Assembly (NCBI GenBank): GCA_964428475.1
Contig: CAYRYO010000001.1
Coordinates: 39,059 to 103,058, forward strand
DNA length: 64,000 nt
DNA from: JARICQ01 sp964428475
GTDB lineage: Bacteria > Bacillota > Clostridia > Tissierellales > Tissierellaceae
Direction: 5' to 3'
The position numbers and the translations under genes are program-made. This document shows positions 25,379 through 33,663 of this stretch, in pieces. The first letter of the stretch is position 1; each line of letters begins with the position of its first letter. The notes below the pieces were generated by a model. The model saw only the letters and a list, made by a program, of their open reading frames with translations, did no database searches and was not told where the DNA came from.

Positions 25379-27046
25379 ATGAGAATAGATAGATATAATA
25401 TAATTCACACCAGAATAAAGAAAATGAGATTTATAATTATACTTTGTTTTTTAGTATTACTATCTAGATTATACTATCTACAAGTGTATAATAATGATGA
25501 CTTGAAACTAGCAAGTTTAAAACAAAGAAGCAAAAAGATAGAATTAAATTCAAAGAGAGGTAATATATACGATAGGAATTTGATTCCTCTTACAAATAAC
25601 GAATACCAAAGAACTATGATAATTGAAAAACAAAAATTAGAAGAAGACAAAGAACTCTTAGAAAAAATAAAAGAATATACGATTCTTTCGCCCTTAGATT
25701 TAAAAGACATATTAAATTCAAATAATAAAATAATAGAAATACCTATAGAAGACGACTTTGATGTAATAGATAAAAAAAATATTTTTATTGAAAATAAAGA
25801 AAAAAGATACTCAGATTCAAATATATTATCACATGTCCTTGGATATATAAATAAATCTCAAAATAAAGGCGAGACAGGAATAGAAAAGGTCTATGATGAG
25901 TTTTTAAATAAATCTAATAACAAGATCTTATTTGTAGAGTACGATAAAAAAAGAACTATGATACTTGGAAGTGAATATTATGTAGATAATCAAGTATCGC
26001 CATTAGATCCATCAGCTGTGCAATTAACTATAGATTATGAACTTCAAAGAGAAATTGAAGGCATATTAGATAAAAAAAGAATAAATGGAGGAGTACTAGT
26101 AGAAGATGTAAGTACAGGAGAACTTTTAGTATGTGCTAGCAGACCAAATTTTGACCAAGACAATATAGAAGACTATCTAAATAGCAGAGATATGAATTTA
26201 TATAACAAGACCGTACAGGTCTCATATCCTCCAGGATCGATTTTTAAAATTGTAGTTTTATTGGCTGCACTTGAAGAGGATCCCTCATATATAGATAGAG
26301 AGTTTTATTGTCGTGGATATGAAGAAGTTGGAAATACAAAAATTAAATGTAGCAATATTAGTGGCCATGGAAGTATAGACTTAAAAAATGGATTTTCTAA
26401 ATCATGCAATTCTGTATTTATTCAAATAGGAAAAGAAATAGGTGCAAAAAAAATAATAGATATGGCAAAGAGACTTGGTTTTGGAGAAAAAATAAATATA
26501 GGACTCCTTGAGGAAGATGCTGGATCTCTTCCACAAGGAGAAGAACTAATAGGGCCATCTATAGGAAATATCTCAATAGGTCAGGGGAAGATTGAATCTA
26601 CTATACTTCAAATAACAAATATGACCTCAATCATAGCTAATAATGGAAATAAAAAAAGTATTAGCATAGTAAAAGGAATTACCAACAGTGAAGGAAAAAT
26701 GATAAAACCATATAGCAAGATGGAAGATGAGAAAGTATTATCTGATGATATAGTATATAAAGCAAGAGAATTACTAGAAGAAGTAGTATGGTCAGGAACA
26801 GCAAAATCATTGGATTTAGAAGATATTGGAGGTGCGGCTGGAAAAACTGGATCAGCAGAGGGTATACTAAATAGAGAAAATGTAGTTCACGGATGGTTTA
26901 CAGGTTATTATCCTAGAGAAAACCCAAAGTATGCTATAACTGTATTAGTAGAAAAAGGAAAATCTGGGTCGAGTTCAGCGGTTCCAATATTTGGCGATAT
27001 ATGTAGGATAATAAATAAGAAAATAAATAAGACTTGCACAAATTAA
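25379..27046 (+). CDS. Penicillin-binding protein (class B transpeptidase)
   Basis: This membrane-anchored peptidoglycan cross-linking enzyme has ~555 residues. One N-terminal helix (residues 16-37) is followed by a dimerisation/pedestal region with RGNIYDRN, then the transpeptidase domain: SIFK (Ser287 active site), SCN (342-344) and KTGSAEG (Lys489). There are no PASTA domains. Lying directly before sigK, it may serve sporulation (SpoVD-like) or septum synthesis, but nothing proves this. ATG 25379 follows GGGAGG; an upstream in-frame start at 25349 is less likely. Confidence 0.9.
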   Translation: MRIDRYNIIHTRIKKMRFIIILCFLVLLSRLYYLQVYNNDDLKLASLKQRSKKIELNSKRGNIYDRNLIPLTNNEYQRTMIIEKQKLEEDKELLEKIKEYTILSPLDLKDILNSNNKIIEIPIEDDFDVIDKKNIFIENKEKRYSDSNILSHVLGYINKSQNKGETGIEKVYDEFLNKSNNKILFVEYDKKRTMILGSEYYVDNQVSPLDPSAVQLTIDYELQREIEGILDKKRINGGVLVEDVSTGELLVCASRPNFDQDNIEDYLNSRDMNLYNKTVQVSYPPGSIFKIVVLLAALEEDPSYIDREFYCRGYEEVGNTKIKCSNISGHGSIDLKNGFSKSCNSVFIQIGKEIGAKKIIDMAKRLGFGEKINIGLLEEDAGSLPQGEELIGPSIGNISIGQGKIESTILQITNMTSIIANNGNKKSISIVKGITNSEGKMIKPYSKMEDEKVLSDDIVYKARELLEEVVWSGTAKSLDLEDIGGAAGKTGSAEGILNRENVVHGWFTGYYPRENPKYAITVLVEKGKSGSSSAVPIFGDICRIINKKINKTCTN

Positions 27047-27064
27047 CATCTTCTATCATACATT
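27036..27064 (+). promoter_or_regulatory. Possible sigma-E/K promoter of sigK
   Basis: CATACATT at 27057-27064 matches the mother-cell sigma-E -10 pattern, and the spacing to the ribosome site is sensible. The -35 part (GCACAAA region) is weak. Such control of sigK is expected from sporulation biology, but the sequence support is modest. Confidence 0.35.
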
Positions 27065-27088
27065 AGTATATGTATAGGAGGTGTTAAT

Positions 27089-27808
27089 TTGAAAACAAAC
27101 AATAGTATCAAAGAAATACTAATGCTTGGGTTAAGCATAATTGCAAGACCATTTGTAATTATATGTGGCTATATGATAAGCTCAAATAGCTTTCCTCAAC
27201 CGCTTTCTAAAGAAGAAGAGAAGATTTATTTGGAAAAATACTCTCAAGGGAATGAGGAGGCAAGGAAGATATTAATTGAAAGAAACTTAAGGCTAGTAGC
27301 ACATATAGTAAAGAAATATAATAATACAGGCAAAGATACAGAAGATTTAATTTCTATAGGCACAGTAGGACTTATCAAGGCAATATCAACATTTGATCAG
27401 TCAAAAAATATAAAACTTTCTACATATGCTGCTAGATGTATAGAAAATGAAATACTAATGACCATAAGATCCAGTAAAAAAGCAAAAAATGAAATGTCTA
27501 TAAGTGAACCGCTTGGTATAGACAAAGAAGGAAATGAAATAAATTTATTAGATATACTAGGAACTGAAATAGATGAGGTCTTAGATAAGGTTAATTTAAA
27601 ACTTGAGATAAAAACATTGTATAAATCAATGGATGTAGTATTAAAAGATAGAGAAAAGATAATTATTCAACTTAGATATGGATTAATAGATGGAGTATGT
27701 AAAACTCAAAGGGAAATAGCATCTATGCTGGGAATATCAAGATCTTATGTATCAAGGATAGAAACAAAAGCATTAAGCAAATTAAATAATGTAATGTCAA
27801 ACAAATAA
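27089..27808 (+). CDS. sigK: Sporulation sigma factor sigma-K
   Basis: Sigma-K directs late mother-cell transcription. The 239-residue protein has a hydrophobic N-terminal pro-sequence (ILMLGLSIIARPFVIICGYM), then region 2 (ERNLRLVAHIVKKYNNTG, EDLISIGTVGLIKA) and region 4 (QREIASMLGISRSYVSRIE). The pro-sequence implies processing by a SpoIVFB-type protease. The gene is one continuous frame, so no skin-like prophage interrupts it. The start is TTG 27089 after AGGAGGTG. It could be confused with sigma-E, but the pro-region and IISSN-type junction favour sigma-K. Confidence 0.92.
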   Translation: MKTNNSIKEILMLGLSIIARPFVIICGYMISSNSFPQPLSKEEEKIYLEKYSQGNEEARKILIERNLRLVAHIVKKYNNTGKDTEDLISIGTVGLIKAISTFDQSKNIKLSTYAARCIENEILMTIRSSKKAKNEMSISEPLGIDKEGNEINLLDILGTEIDEVLDKVNLKLEIKTLYKSMDVVLKDREKIIIQLRYGLIDGVCKTQREIASMLGISRSYVSRIETKALSKLNNVMSNK

Positions 27809-27810
27809 AA

Positions 27811-27845
27811 CATCCAGGACAAATTTGCGTCCTGGATACTTTATT
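27811..27845. terminator. Shared terminator between sigK and the yhcN-like gene
   Basis: ATCCAGGAC (27812-27820) pairs with GTCCTGGAT (27829-27837). The two genes converge here, and AT-rich flanks on both sides can serve either strand. Confidence 0.75.
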
Positions 27846-28515
27846 ATCTAAGTGGTTCAGTTATTCTTCTCATTATATCTTTTATTTCAACTGAAAAATT
27901 TGATGCTGCATTTCCTCTTTCCATATTTGTACTCATAGTCTTAAGTCTAGAATAAATATCAGGATCCATGCTAATAGATACTTTATCTATATCTTTATCT
28001 ACTGATTTCACAGCTGCTTCTACCCTTTTCCTCATATCTGATGAAATATTACCATCCATATTTCTATCTTTACTTTCAATACCTACTACAGCAGTTTTTC
28101 CGTTGATTATTACGGAAGCACTAGCTACCTCTTTTAAGTTAGTAACTCTTTTAGCAATCTTATTAGCTCTAGTTGACATTTCGCCTATGTTGGTATTTAA
28201 CATACCATCATCTATTCTGTCAGTATTGTTGCCCCACATATCATTATTTAGATTGTTATTTCCTACAATATTATTATCATTTAAATCTGTGTTTCTCCTT
28301 GTCATACCATTATTTAAATTGGTATTTATTCTATCATTATTTGGCATACTGTTATTTGTGCCATTGTTGCCAAACCAACCATCATTATTATTGTCGTTTA
28401 ATCTTGTCTGCATATTTCTATACTGTGTATCATCTGTATTACAAGCTGTAACTCCCATTAGGAGAACAACTACTAATACTAAAAATTTGATTTTTTTATT
28501 TTTCAAATTTTCCAC
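27844..28515 (-). CDS. YhcN/YlaJ-type sporulation lipoprotein
   Basis: The 223-residue product begins with a lipoprotein signal (lipobox GVTAC, Cys25). It continues with an Asn/Asp-rich low-complexity linker (residues ~26-110, many NN, TN and DN pairs) and ends in the YhcN/YlaJ domain, with NLKEVASASVIINGKTAVVG and the basic helix around RVEAAVKS. Family members localise to the forespore membrane and germination apparatus in bacilli. GGAGG precedes the ATG on the minus strand. Its position beside sigK fits a sporulation role. Confidence 0.85.
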   Translation of the reverse strand: MENLKNKKIKFLVLVVVLLMGVTACNTDDTQYRNMQTRLNDNNNDGWFGNNGTNNSMPNNDRINTNLNNGMTRRNTDLNDNNIVGNNNLNNDMWGNNTDRIDDGMLNTNIGEMSTRANKIAKRVTNLKEVASASVIINGKTAVVGIESKDRNMDGNISSDMRKRVEAAVKSVDKDIDKVSISMDPDIYSRLKTMSTNMERGNAASNFSVEIKDIMRRITEPLR

Positions 28516-28646
28516 CTCCTGATTATAGTTTTACACAATATCAATATATTATTTAGGCTAAAATTTATATTATTTGATTAAATTAGGCAAAATATCAAGT
28601 AAAACAATAAAAGAGTATAATAATATAAACATTTAATTGGGAAATA

Positions 28647-28655
28647 TGGTATAAT
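28647..28655 (+). promoter_or_regulatory. Extended -10 promoter upstream of pilB
   Basis: TGGTATAAT at 28647-28655 is a TGn-extended -10 box with no good -35 partner. It lies about 100 bases before pilB in the 240-base divergent gap between the lipoprotein gene and the pilus locus. No riboswitch was recognised in this gap. Confidence 0.45.
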
Positions 28656-28757
28656 AGTACTATTAATTAAAAAATAAAAGACTTAAAAAAGCAGCATTTT
28701 AGTAATTCTTGTTAGAATATTGTATTATCCATAAAAATAGAACTAAAGGATGATAAC

Positions 28758-30437
28758 ATGATAAAAAAGATGAAACTTGGAGAACTTTTAGTTTATTCAG
28801 GTAAGATAGACGACAATCAATTAAATCAAGCTTTAAAACTTCAAAAAAAATTAGGAAAAAAACTTGGAGATGTATTGGTAAGTGAAGGTTTTGTTACTGA
28901 AAATGATATAATTGAAGTTTTAGAATTTCAACTTGGAATTCCTCATGTTGACTTAGATAAATATGAAATAAAAGCAGAAGTAGCAATGCTAATTCCTGAA
29001 AATATATCAAGAAAGTATGATCTTATTGCAATAGATAAAAGAGACTCATTGATTACAGTAGCTATGGCAGATCCGTTAAATATATTTGCATTAGATGATT
29101 TGCAGCTCTATCTAAAGATGGAAGTTCAACCAGTAATATCTATAAAAGCCCAAATATACAAAGCTATAGATAAATTTTATAGTGGTGAATCTACTAAAAG
29201 AGTATTAGAGGAATTCGTAGGAGCTTTTAATCCAATAGATACATCTGATTTAGAAGACGAAGAAATGCTAGAAGTCACTAGTGCACCTATAGTTAAGTTA
29301 TTAAATTCAATAGTGGATCAAGCAGTAAGAGAAAGAGCATCAGATGTACATATAGAACCATACCAAAAAGATATTCGAGTTAGATTCCGCATAGACGGAG
29401 ACTTGAAAGAGATAATGACACTCTCAAGAAGCAGTCTTTCACCTATAATAACTAGAATAAAGATAATAGGAAATATGAATATAGCAGAAAAGAGAGTTCC
29501 TCAAGATGGTAGAGTAGAATCTATAATTAATGGAAGAGAAATAGATATGAGAATATCAACATTACCTACGGTTTATGGCGAAAAGACAGTTATTAGACTA
29601 CTTGATAAGACAAGCTTTAATTTTACAAAAGAATCACTTGGATTCAGTGAAAGGGATTTAAAAGTATTTAATAATATACTCACTCAACCCTATGGGATGA
29701 TACTTGTAACAGGACCTACTGGAAGTGGAAAGACCACTACACTGTACACAGTATTACAAGAACTAAATAAAATTGAAAAAAATATAATAACTATAGAAGA
29801 CCCAGTAGAATACAAACTTAAGGGTATAAATCAAGTACAGACAAATGAAAAAGGTGGACTTACATTTGCCAAAGGACTTAGATCCGTACTTCGTCAAGAT
29901 CCAGATATAGTAATGGTAGGAGAAATTAGAGATGGAGAAACAGCAGAGATAGCAACTAGAGCAGCCATTACAGGACATCTTGTACTATCAACTCTTCATA
30001 CAAATGATAGTCCATCTACAGTTGCAAGACTTACAGATATGGGTATAGCAGAATACTTGGTATCTTCATCAGTAATAGGAATAATATCTCAAAGACTTGT
30101 AAAATTGTTATGTCCCAAATGCAAACAAAAATACTTAGCCTCAGATTTAGAAAAAGAAGTACTTGGAATAGATAAGGGAGAAGAACTCACACTTTACAAA
30201 GCAGTAGGGTGTTCCGCATGCAATGAAGGTTATAAGGGCAGAGGGGCAGTGCATGAAATAATGCCTATAAGTGGAAACATCAGAAATATAATAGATAAAA
30301 AGGGAAATGTGGATGAAATAAGGGATGAAGCAATTAAAAATGGAATGACTACTCTTTTAGACTCAGTATCTAGAAGAACTATAGAAGGTGAAACTTCATA
30401 TGAAGAAACCTTAAGGGTAGGATTTACTCTAGGATAG
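28758..30437 (+). CDS. pilB: Type IV pilus extension ATPase
   Basis: PilB is the cytoplasmic hexameric motor that powers pilus assembly. The 559-residue protein has a MshEN-type N-terminal domain (GELLVYSGKI to about residue 150), an N2 domain, Walker A GPTGSGKTT at 319-327, the Asp box and Walker B region (RQDPDIVMVGEIRD), and a zinc knuckle CPKC (452-455) with CSAC (485-488). MshEN domains in some PilB proteins bind c-di-GMP; the repeat here (LGELLVYSG, LGDVLVSEG) is consistent with that. pilT follows 10 bases later. Confidence 0.95.
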   Translation: MIKKMKLGELLVYSGKIDDNQLNQALKLQKKLGKKLGDVLVSEGFVTENDIIEVLEFQLGIPHVDLDKYEIKAEVAMLIPENISRKYDLIAIDKRDSLITVAMADPLNIFALDDLQLYLKMEVQPVISIKAQIYKAIDKFYSGESTKRVLEEFVGAFNPIDTSDLEDEEMLEVTSAPIVKLLNSIVDQAVRERASDVHIEPYQKDIRVRFRIDGDLKEIMTLSRSSLSPIITRIKIIGNMNIAEKRVPQDGRVESIINGREIDMRISTLPTVYGEKTVIRLLDKTSFNFTKESLGFSERDLKVFNNILTQPYGMILVTGPTGSGKTTTLYTVLQELNKIEKNIITIEDPVEYKLKGINQVQTNEKGGLTFAKGLRSVLRQDPDIVMVGEIRDGETAEIATRAAITGHLVLSTLHTNDSPSTVARLTDMGIAEYLVSSSVIGIISQRLVKLLCPKCKQKYLASDLEKEVLGIDKGEELTLYKAVGCSACNEGYKGRGAVHEIMPISGNIRNIIDKKGNVDEIRDEAIKNGMTTLLDSVSRRTIEGETSYEETLRVGFTLG

Positions 30438-30447
30438 GAGGTAAAGA

Positions 30448-31500
30448 ATGGAACTATTAGATCTGGTACAAATAGGAGTAGATAGAAAAGCATCAGATAT
30501 TCATGTAACAGTAGGGATTCCACCTATACTTAGAATAAATGGAAAATTGACAAGATTAGAACAAGAAATATTATACCCAGAAGAAACAAAAGAACTTGTA
30601 TATAAGTCATTAAATGAAAAACTAATAAAGGTATTAGAAGAAAAGGGTGAAGTAGATACATCTTTTTCTAGTCCAGGTATAGGTAGATTTAGAATAAATG
30701 CTTACAAGCAAAGAGGAAGCTATGGAATGGCACTTAGAATAATTCCGCTTAAAATACCTAGTATGGAAGAATTGGGTCTTCCAAAGGTTGTCAGCGAATT
30801 TGCAAGACTTCCTAGAGGATTAGTACTAGTTACAGGACCTACGGGAAGCGGAAAATCAACGACTCTTGCATCTATCATAAATCAAATAAACAAAGAGAGA
30901 AATTGTCATATACTAACCTTGGAAGATCCAATAGAATACTTGCACAGACATGGTAATAGCATAGTAAATCAGAGAGAAATAGGAACTGATTCAGAGGATT
31001 TTTCAAATGCACTAAGAGCGGCTCTTAGACAAGACCCAGATGTAATACTAGTAGGAGAGATGAGAGATTTAGATACTATATCTATAGCTATCACTGCGGC
31101 TGAAACAGGGCATCTAGTATTTTCAACCCTTCATACAGTTGGTTCAGCAAAAACAATAGATAGAATAATAGATGTATTTCCACCTCATCAGCAACAACAA
31201 ATACGGGTTCAACTCTCAAGTGTAATGCAGGGAATAATATCGCAGCAACTATTACCCACTCAAGATGAAAAAGGAAGAATTGCAGCATTTGAAGTAATGA
31301 AAACAACTCCCGCAATAAACAATCTAATACGCGAAGGTAAAATTCATCAAATAGATACAGCTATACAAACTGGAGCAAAATTTGGAATGCAAACTATGGA
31401 TAATTCTCTTTTAGAGCTATATAAAAATGGGAAAATATCAAGAGAAACGGCTTTAAATCAAGGGGTAAATAGGGAATATATCATGCGCTATCTACTATAG
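30448..31500 (+). CDS. pilT: Type IV pilus retraction ATPase
   Basis: PilT drives pilus retraction and twitching. The 350-residue protein has the PilT N-terminal PAS-like domain (ASDIHVTVGIPP), Walker A GPTGSGKST from residue 130, RQDPDVILVGEMRD, and the C-terminal segments GIISQQLLP and AFEVM typical of PilT rather than PilB. There is no zinc knuckle. Its presence means the pili are likely to be retractile. GGAGG precedes the ATG, and the gene is tightly packed between pilB and pilC. Confidence 0.95.
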   Translation: MELLDLVQIGVDRKASDIHVTVGIPPILRINGKLTRLEQEILYPEETKELVYKSLNEKLIKVLEEKGEVDTSFSSPGIGRFRINAYKQRGSYGMALRIIPLKIPSMEELGLPKVVSEFARLPRGLVLVTGPTGSGKSTTLASIINQINKERNCHILTLEDPIEYLHRHGNSIVNQREIGTDSEDFSNALRAALRQDPDVILVGEMRDLDTISIAITAAETGHLVFSTLHTVGSAKTIDRIIDVFPPHQQQQIRVQLSSVMQGIISQQLLPTQDEKGRIAAFEVMKTTPAINNLIREGKIHQIDTAIQTGAKFGMQTMDNSLLELYKNGKISRETALNQGVNREYIMRYLL

Positions 31501-31511
31501 GAGGGATGTAG

Positions 31512-32711
31512 TTGATATATAAATACAAAGCGGTATCTCAAAGTGGAGAAATACTTGAAGGCGTATATGAAAGTGAAAATGAATCTGATGTGATTGCTAT
31601 GCTAAAGGGAAATCAATATCTGCCAATAAAGATAGAGGCAGATATTGAAGCAGATGCACAGGTAAATATATTTGCTCAAAAAGTAAAGAAAAAGGACTTA
31701 GCAGTATTTTGTAGACAATTCTACACCATGTTAGATGCAGGTATAGGCATAGTAAAATGCATGGATATATTACAAAAACAATCAGAAAACAAAACTCTAG
31801 TAAAATCATTAGCTGAAATACATGAAGATGTGCAAAAGGGAACTACCCTTTCACAAGCAATGAAAAAGCATAGAAATGCTTTTCCATCGTTATTAGTGAA
31901 TATGGTAGAAGCTGGTGAAATAAGTGGTAACTTAGATACCATAATGGAGAGAATGGCAGTGCATTTTGAAAAAGAAAATAAATTGGAAAATAAAATAAAA
32001 TCAGCAATGATATATCCTATAGCTCTAGCTGTAGTATCAGTAGCCGTAGTTATATTTCTTCTTGTAGCAGTAATGCCTACATTTATAGGTATGTTTGAAT
32101 CAAGTGGACAATTACTACCGGCACCTACTAGAGCATTGCTTGTAATTAGCAATGGGTTGACAGAATACTGGTATATATTTTTATTAGCTTTAATTGGACT
32201 TATAGTAGGATTTATATTTTATAAAAAAAATCCTGCAGGTATGAGAATGATAGATGGATTAAAACTAAAAATACCAATAGTAAAAGATACAAACAAAAAA
32301 ATAATTACATCAAGATTTACAAGAACATTATCTACTCTAATGGCAAGTGGAATTCCGCTGATAGAATCCATAGAAATAGTAGGAAGAGTAGTTGGAAACA
32401 CAGTAGTACAAGATAGATTAGAAAATTCATCAGAAAATGTAAGAAAAGGAGTATCATTGTCACGTGCAGTACACGAAGTAGGAGTATTTCCACCTATGGT
32501 AGACTCAATGATAAGAGTAGGTGAGGAATCTGGAAGTTTAGATGATATACTCTATAAGACAGCGGACTTCTATGACGAAGAAGTAGAAACAGCCTTAAAC
32601 AAAATGACAGCATTGATGGAACCAGTAATGCTAGTAGCAATGGCTATAGTTATTGGATTTATAGTAATAGCAATGGCAATGCCAATGTTTGATATGGTCA
32701 ATACTATATAG
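31512..32711 (+). CDS. pilC: Type IV pilus inner-membrane platform protein
   Basis: PilC is the membrane platform that contacts the motors. The 399-residue protein has two T2SSF domains (about 70-190 and 270-395) and three hydrophobic helices (near 170-195, 215-235 and 370-392). Typical segments are AVFCRQFYTMLDAGIG and MVDSMIRVGEESGSLDD. The start is TTG 31512 after AGGAGGG. The operon is then interrupted by a 360-base leader with a riboswitch ahead of the pilin gene. Confidence 0.94.
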   Translation: MIYKYKAVSQSGEILEGVYESENESDVIAMLKGNQYLPIKIEADIEADAQVNIFAQKVKKKDLAVFCRQFYTMLDAGIGIVKCMDILQKQSENKTLVKSLAEIHEDVQKGTTLSQAMKKHRNAFPSLLVNMVEAGEISGNLDTIMERMAVHFEKENKLENKIKSAMIYPIALAVVSVAVVIFLLVAVMPTFIGMFESSGQLLPAPTRALLVISNGLTEYWYIFLLALIGLIVGFIFYKKNPAGMRMIDGLKLKIPIVKDTNKKIITSRFTRTLSTLMASGIPLIESIEIVGRVVGNTVVQDRLENSSENVRKGVSLSRAVHEVGVFPPMVDSMIRVGEESGSLDDILYKTADFYDEEVETALNKMTALMEPVMLVAMAIVIGFIVIAMAMPMFDMVNTI

Positions 32712-32713
32712 TA

Positions 32714-32755
32714 GGCTTCGCCAATTGTGAATGTTGAATTGTGAATTGTAAATTT
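32714..32755. repeat. AATTGTGAAT-type intergenic repeat with a small hairpin
   Basis: After pilC, GGCTTCGCC forms a 3-bp hairpin. It is followed by near-repeats of AATTGTGAATG / AATTGTGAATTGT. Such strings are common at the ends of short dispersed intergenic elements in Clostridia; only one candidate copy is in this window, so repetition elsewhere is assumed. Confidence 0.4.
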
Positions 32756-32784
32756 AAACCGTGAAAATGTAGAAATTTGAATAT

Positions 32785-32868
32785 TACCTGGGCAAAGGTG
32801 GGGAAACCTATTGACGCAAAGCCAGAGTCTAATTTATCCTTGGATAAAATGATCGTTCGGCTGCATAA
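32785..32868 (+). promoter_or_regulatory. c-di-GMP-I (GEMM-I) riboswitch aptamer upstream of pilA
   Basis: The hallmark strand ACGCAAAGCC lies at 32814-32823. It is preceded by GGGCAAA and by a hairpin capped with a GAAA tetraloop (GGTGGG 32797-32802, loop 32803-32806, CCTATT 32807-32812). A second hairpin, TTTATC with GATAAA (32833-32848), corresponds to the receptor arm. The 3' segment CGTTCGGCTGC is shorter than the usual closing strand, so the P1 helix looks weak. It lies 32 bases from an intrinsic terminator arm, fitting control of the pilin transcript by c-di-GMP. Confidence 0.85.
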
Positions 32869-32897
32869 ATTGAGAATGATCTTTTATGCAGTTTTTT
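32861..32897 (+). terminator. Riboswitch expression-platform terminator
   Basis: CTGCATAAA (32861-32869) pairs with TTTATGCAG (32883-32891), followed by six Ts. The left arm overlaps the 3' end of the c-di-GMP aptamer, so aptamer closure and terminator formation could exclude each other. If so, ligand binding would let the pilin transcript continue. Confidence 0.85.
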
Positions 32898-32953
32898 AAT
32901 ATAAAAAATTAAAGATAAGAGCTTTTGTATCTTGGCTGCAAGGAGACGTTTTG

Positions 32954-33031
32954 TTTTAATTAAGAATTAATAATGTGAAATTCGTGGACCTTGTCCACGC
33001 AAAGGTGGTGATGCAGGGAATAGATTGCTAG
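32954..33031 (+). other. Pilin leader with 7-bp hairpin and possible six-codon upstream ORF
   Basis: After an AT-rich TTAATTAAGAATTAATAA stretch lies a perfect hairpin CGTGGAC-CTT-GTCCACG (32983-32999). AAAGGTGGTG then precedes ATG 33011, which opens a tiny frame (MQGIDC, stop at 33029-33031) before pilA. Whether it is translated is unknown. GCAAAGGTGG occurs both here (32999-33008) and in the aptamer (32792-32801). Confidence 0.35.
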
Positions 33032-33075
33032 AAGGGAATTATTTAAAATTTTTAAATTCAAAGGAGGAAATGTTT

Positions 33076-33501
33076 ATGATGAAATGGATTAATAAGAAGA
33101 GAAACAAGAAGGGTTTTACATTAGTTGAGTTAGTAGTTGTTATTGCGATATTGGGAATATTGGCGGCTATAGCAGTGCCAAAGTTAAGTGGCTCAAGAGG
33201 TAAGGCTGCTGATACAGCTCATGAGGCAAATATAAGAACATTAGAAGGGGCAGCGACTACTTTCATTGCTACTGAAGGAGCAAAAGAAGTTACTTGGTCA
33301 GCTAAGGGTGGAACTAAATCAGATGATAGTACATTAGGAGATGGAGATGAGGATAAGTGGAAAGACTATCTACAAGCTTGGCCTAAAGTACCTTCAGGAA
33401 TAACCGATGATTCATATGATGATGGTGAAGAATATAGTGTTGTAATAGATGAAGACGGTAATATTACAGTAAGTGCATTTGCAGTAAGTGCATCTGAATA
33501 A
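33076..33501 (+). CDS. pilA: Major type IV pilin
   Basis: This is the pilus subunit, exported and cleaved by PilD. The 141-residue prepilin has a 13-residue basic leader ending in KKG, then FTLVELVVVIAILGILAAIAVP with Glu5 of the mature chain. The C-terminal half is short, acidic and without cysteines, so there is no disulfide D-loop. ATG 33076 is eight bases after AAGGAGG; an ATG at 33070 is too close. It has its own riboswitch-controlled leader and stem-loops on the 3' side, which suggests separate, high expression. Confidence 0.93.
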   Translation: MMKWINKKRNKKGFTLVELVVVIAILGILAAIAVPKLSGSRGKAADTAHEANIRTLEGAATTFIATEGAKEVTWSAKGGTKSDDSTLGDGDEDKWKDYLQAWPKVPSGITDDSYDDGEEYSVVIDEDGNITVSAFAVSASE

Positions 33502-33504
33502 TCA

Positions 33505-33538
33505 CGGTACTTCACAAATGCAGGCACAGAAGGTACCG
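33505..33538 (+). other. Stem-loop just after pilA
   Basis: CGGTAC-TTC (33505-33513) pairs with GAA-GGTACCG (33529-33538) with one bulged G. There is no T-run, so it is more likely an mRNA-stabilising 3' structure than a terminator. Confidence 0.5.
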
Positions 33539-33579
33539 GGTTCCACTCAAATTTTGTCCAAAGATTAATTTAATAAATG

Positions 33580-33616
33580 AATAAGAAGTACAATTATAGA
33601 AATTGTACTTCTTATT
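33580..33616 (+). terminator. Long stem-loop / terminator between pilA and pilD
   Basis: A perfect 16-bp stem (AATAAGAAGTACAATT, 33580-33595, with its complement at 33601-33616) has a five-base loop. The T-run is poor, so termination may be partial and leave some read-through into pilD. Confidence 0.65.
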
Positions 33617-33663
33617 CAAAATACATAATATATAAAATTAACATTATAGCAAAGGAGTTACTT

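Noticed and set aside
27968..28522. Open frame of 184 codons opposite the yhcN-like gene
   Set aside because: It mirrors the Asn-rich low-complexity strand of a well-supported lipoprotein gene and has no ribosome site or recognisable domain.
28516..28757. A second c-di-GMP riboswitch ahead of pilB
   Set aside because: No GCAAAGCC-type core, class II pattern or terminator hairpin was found in this gap.
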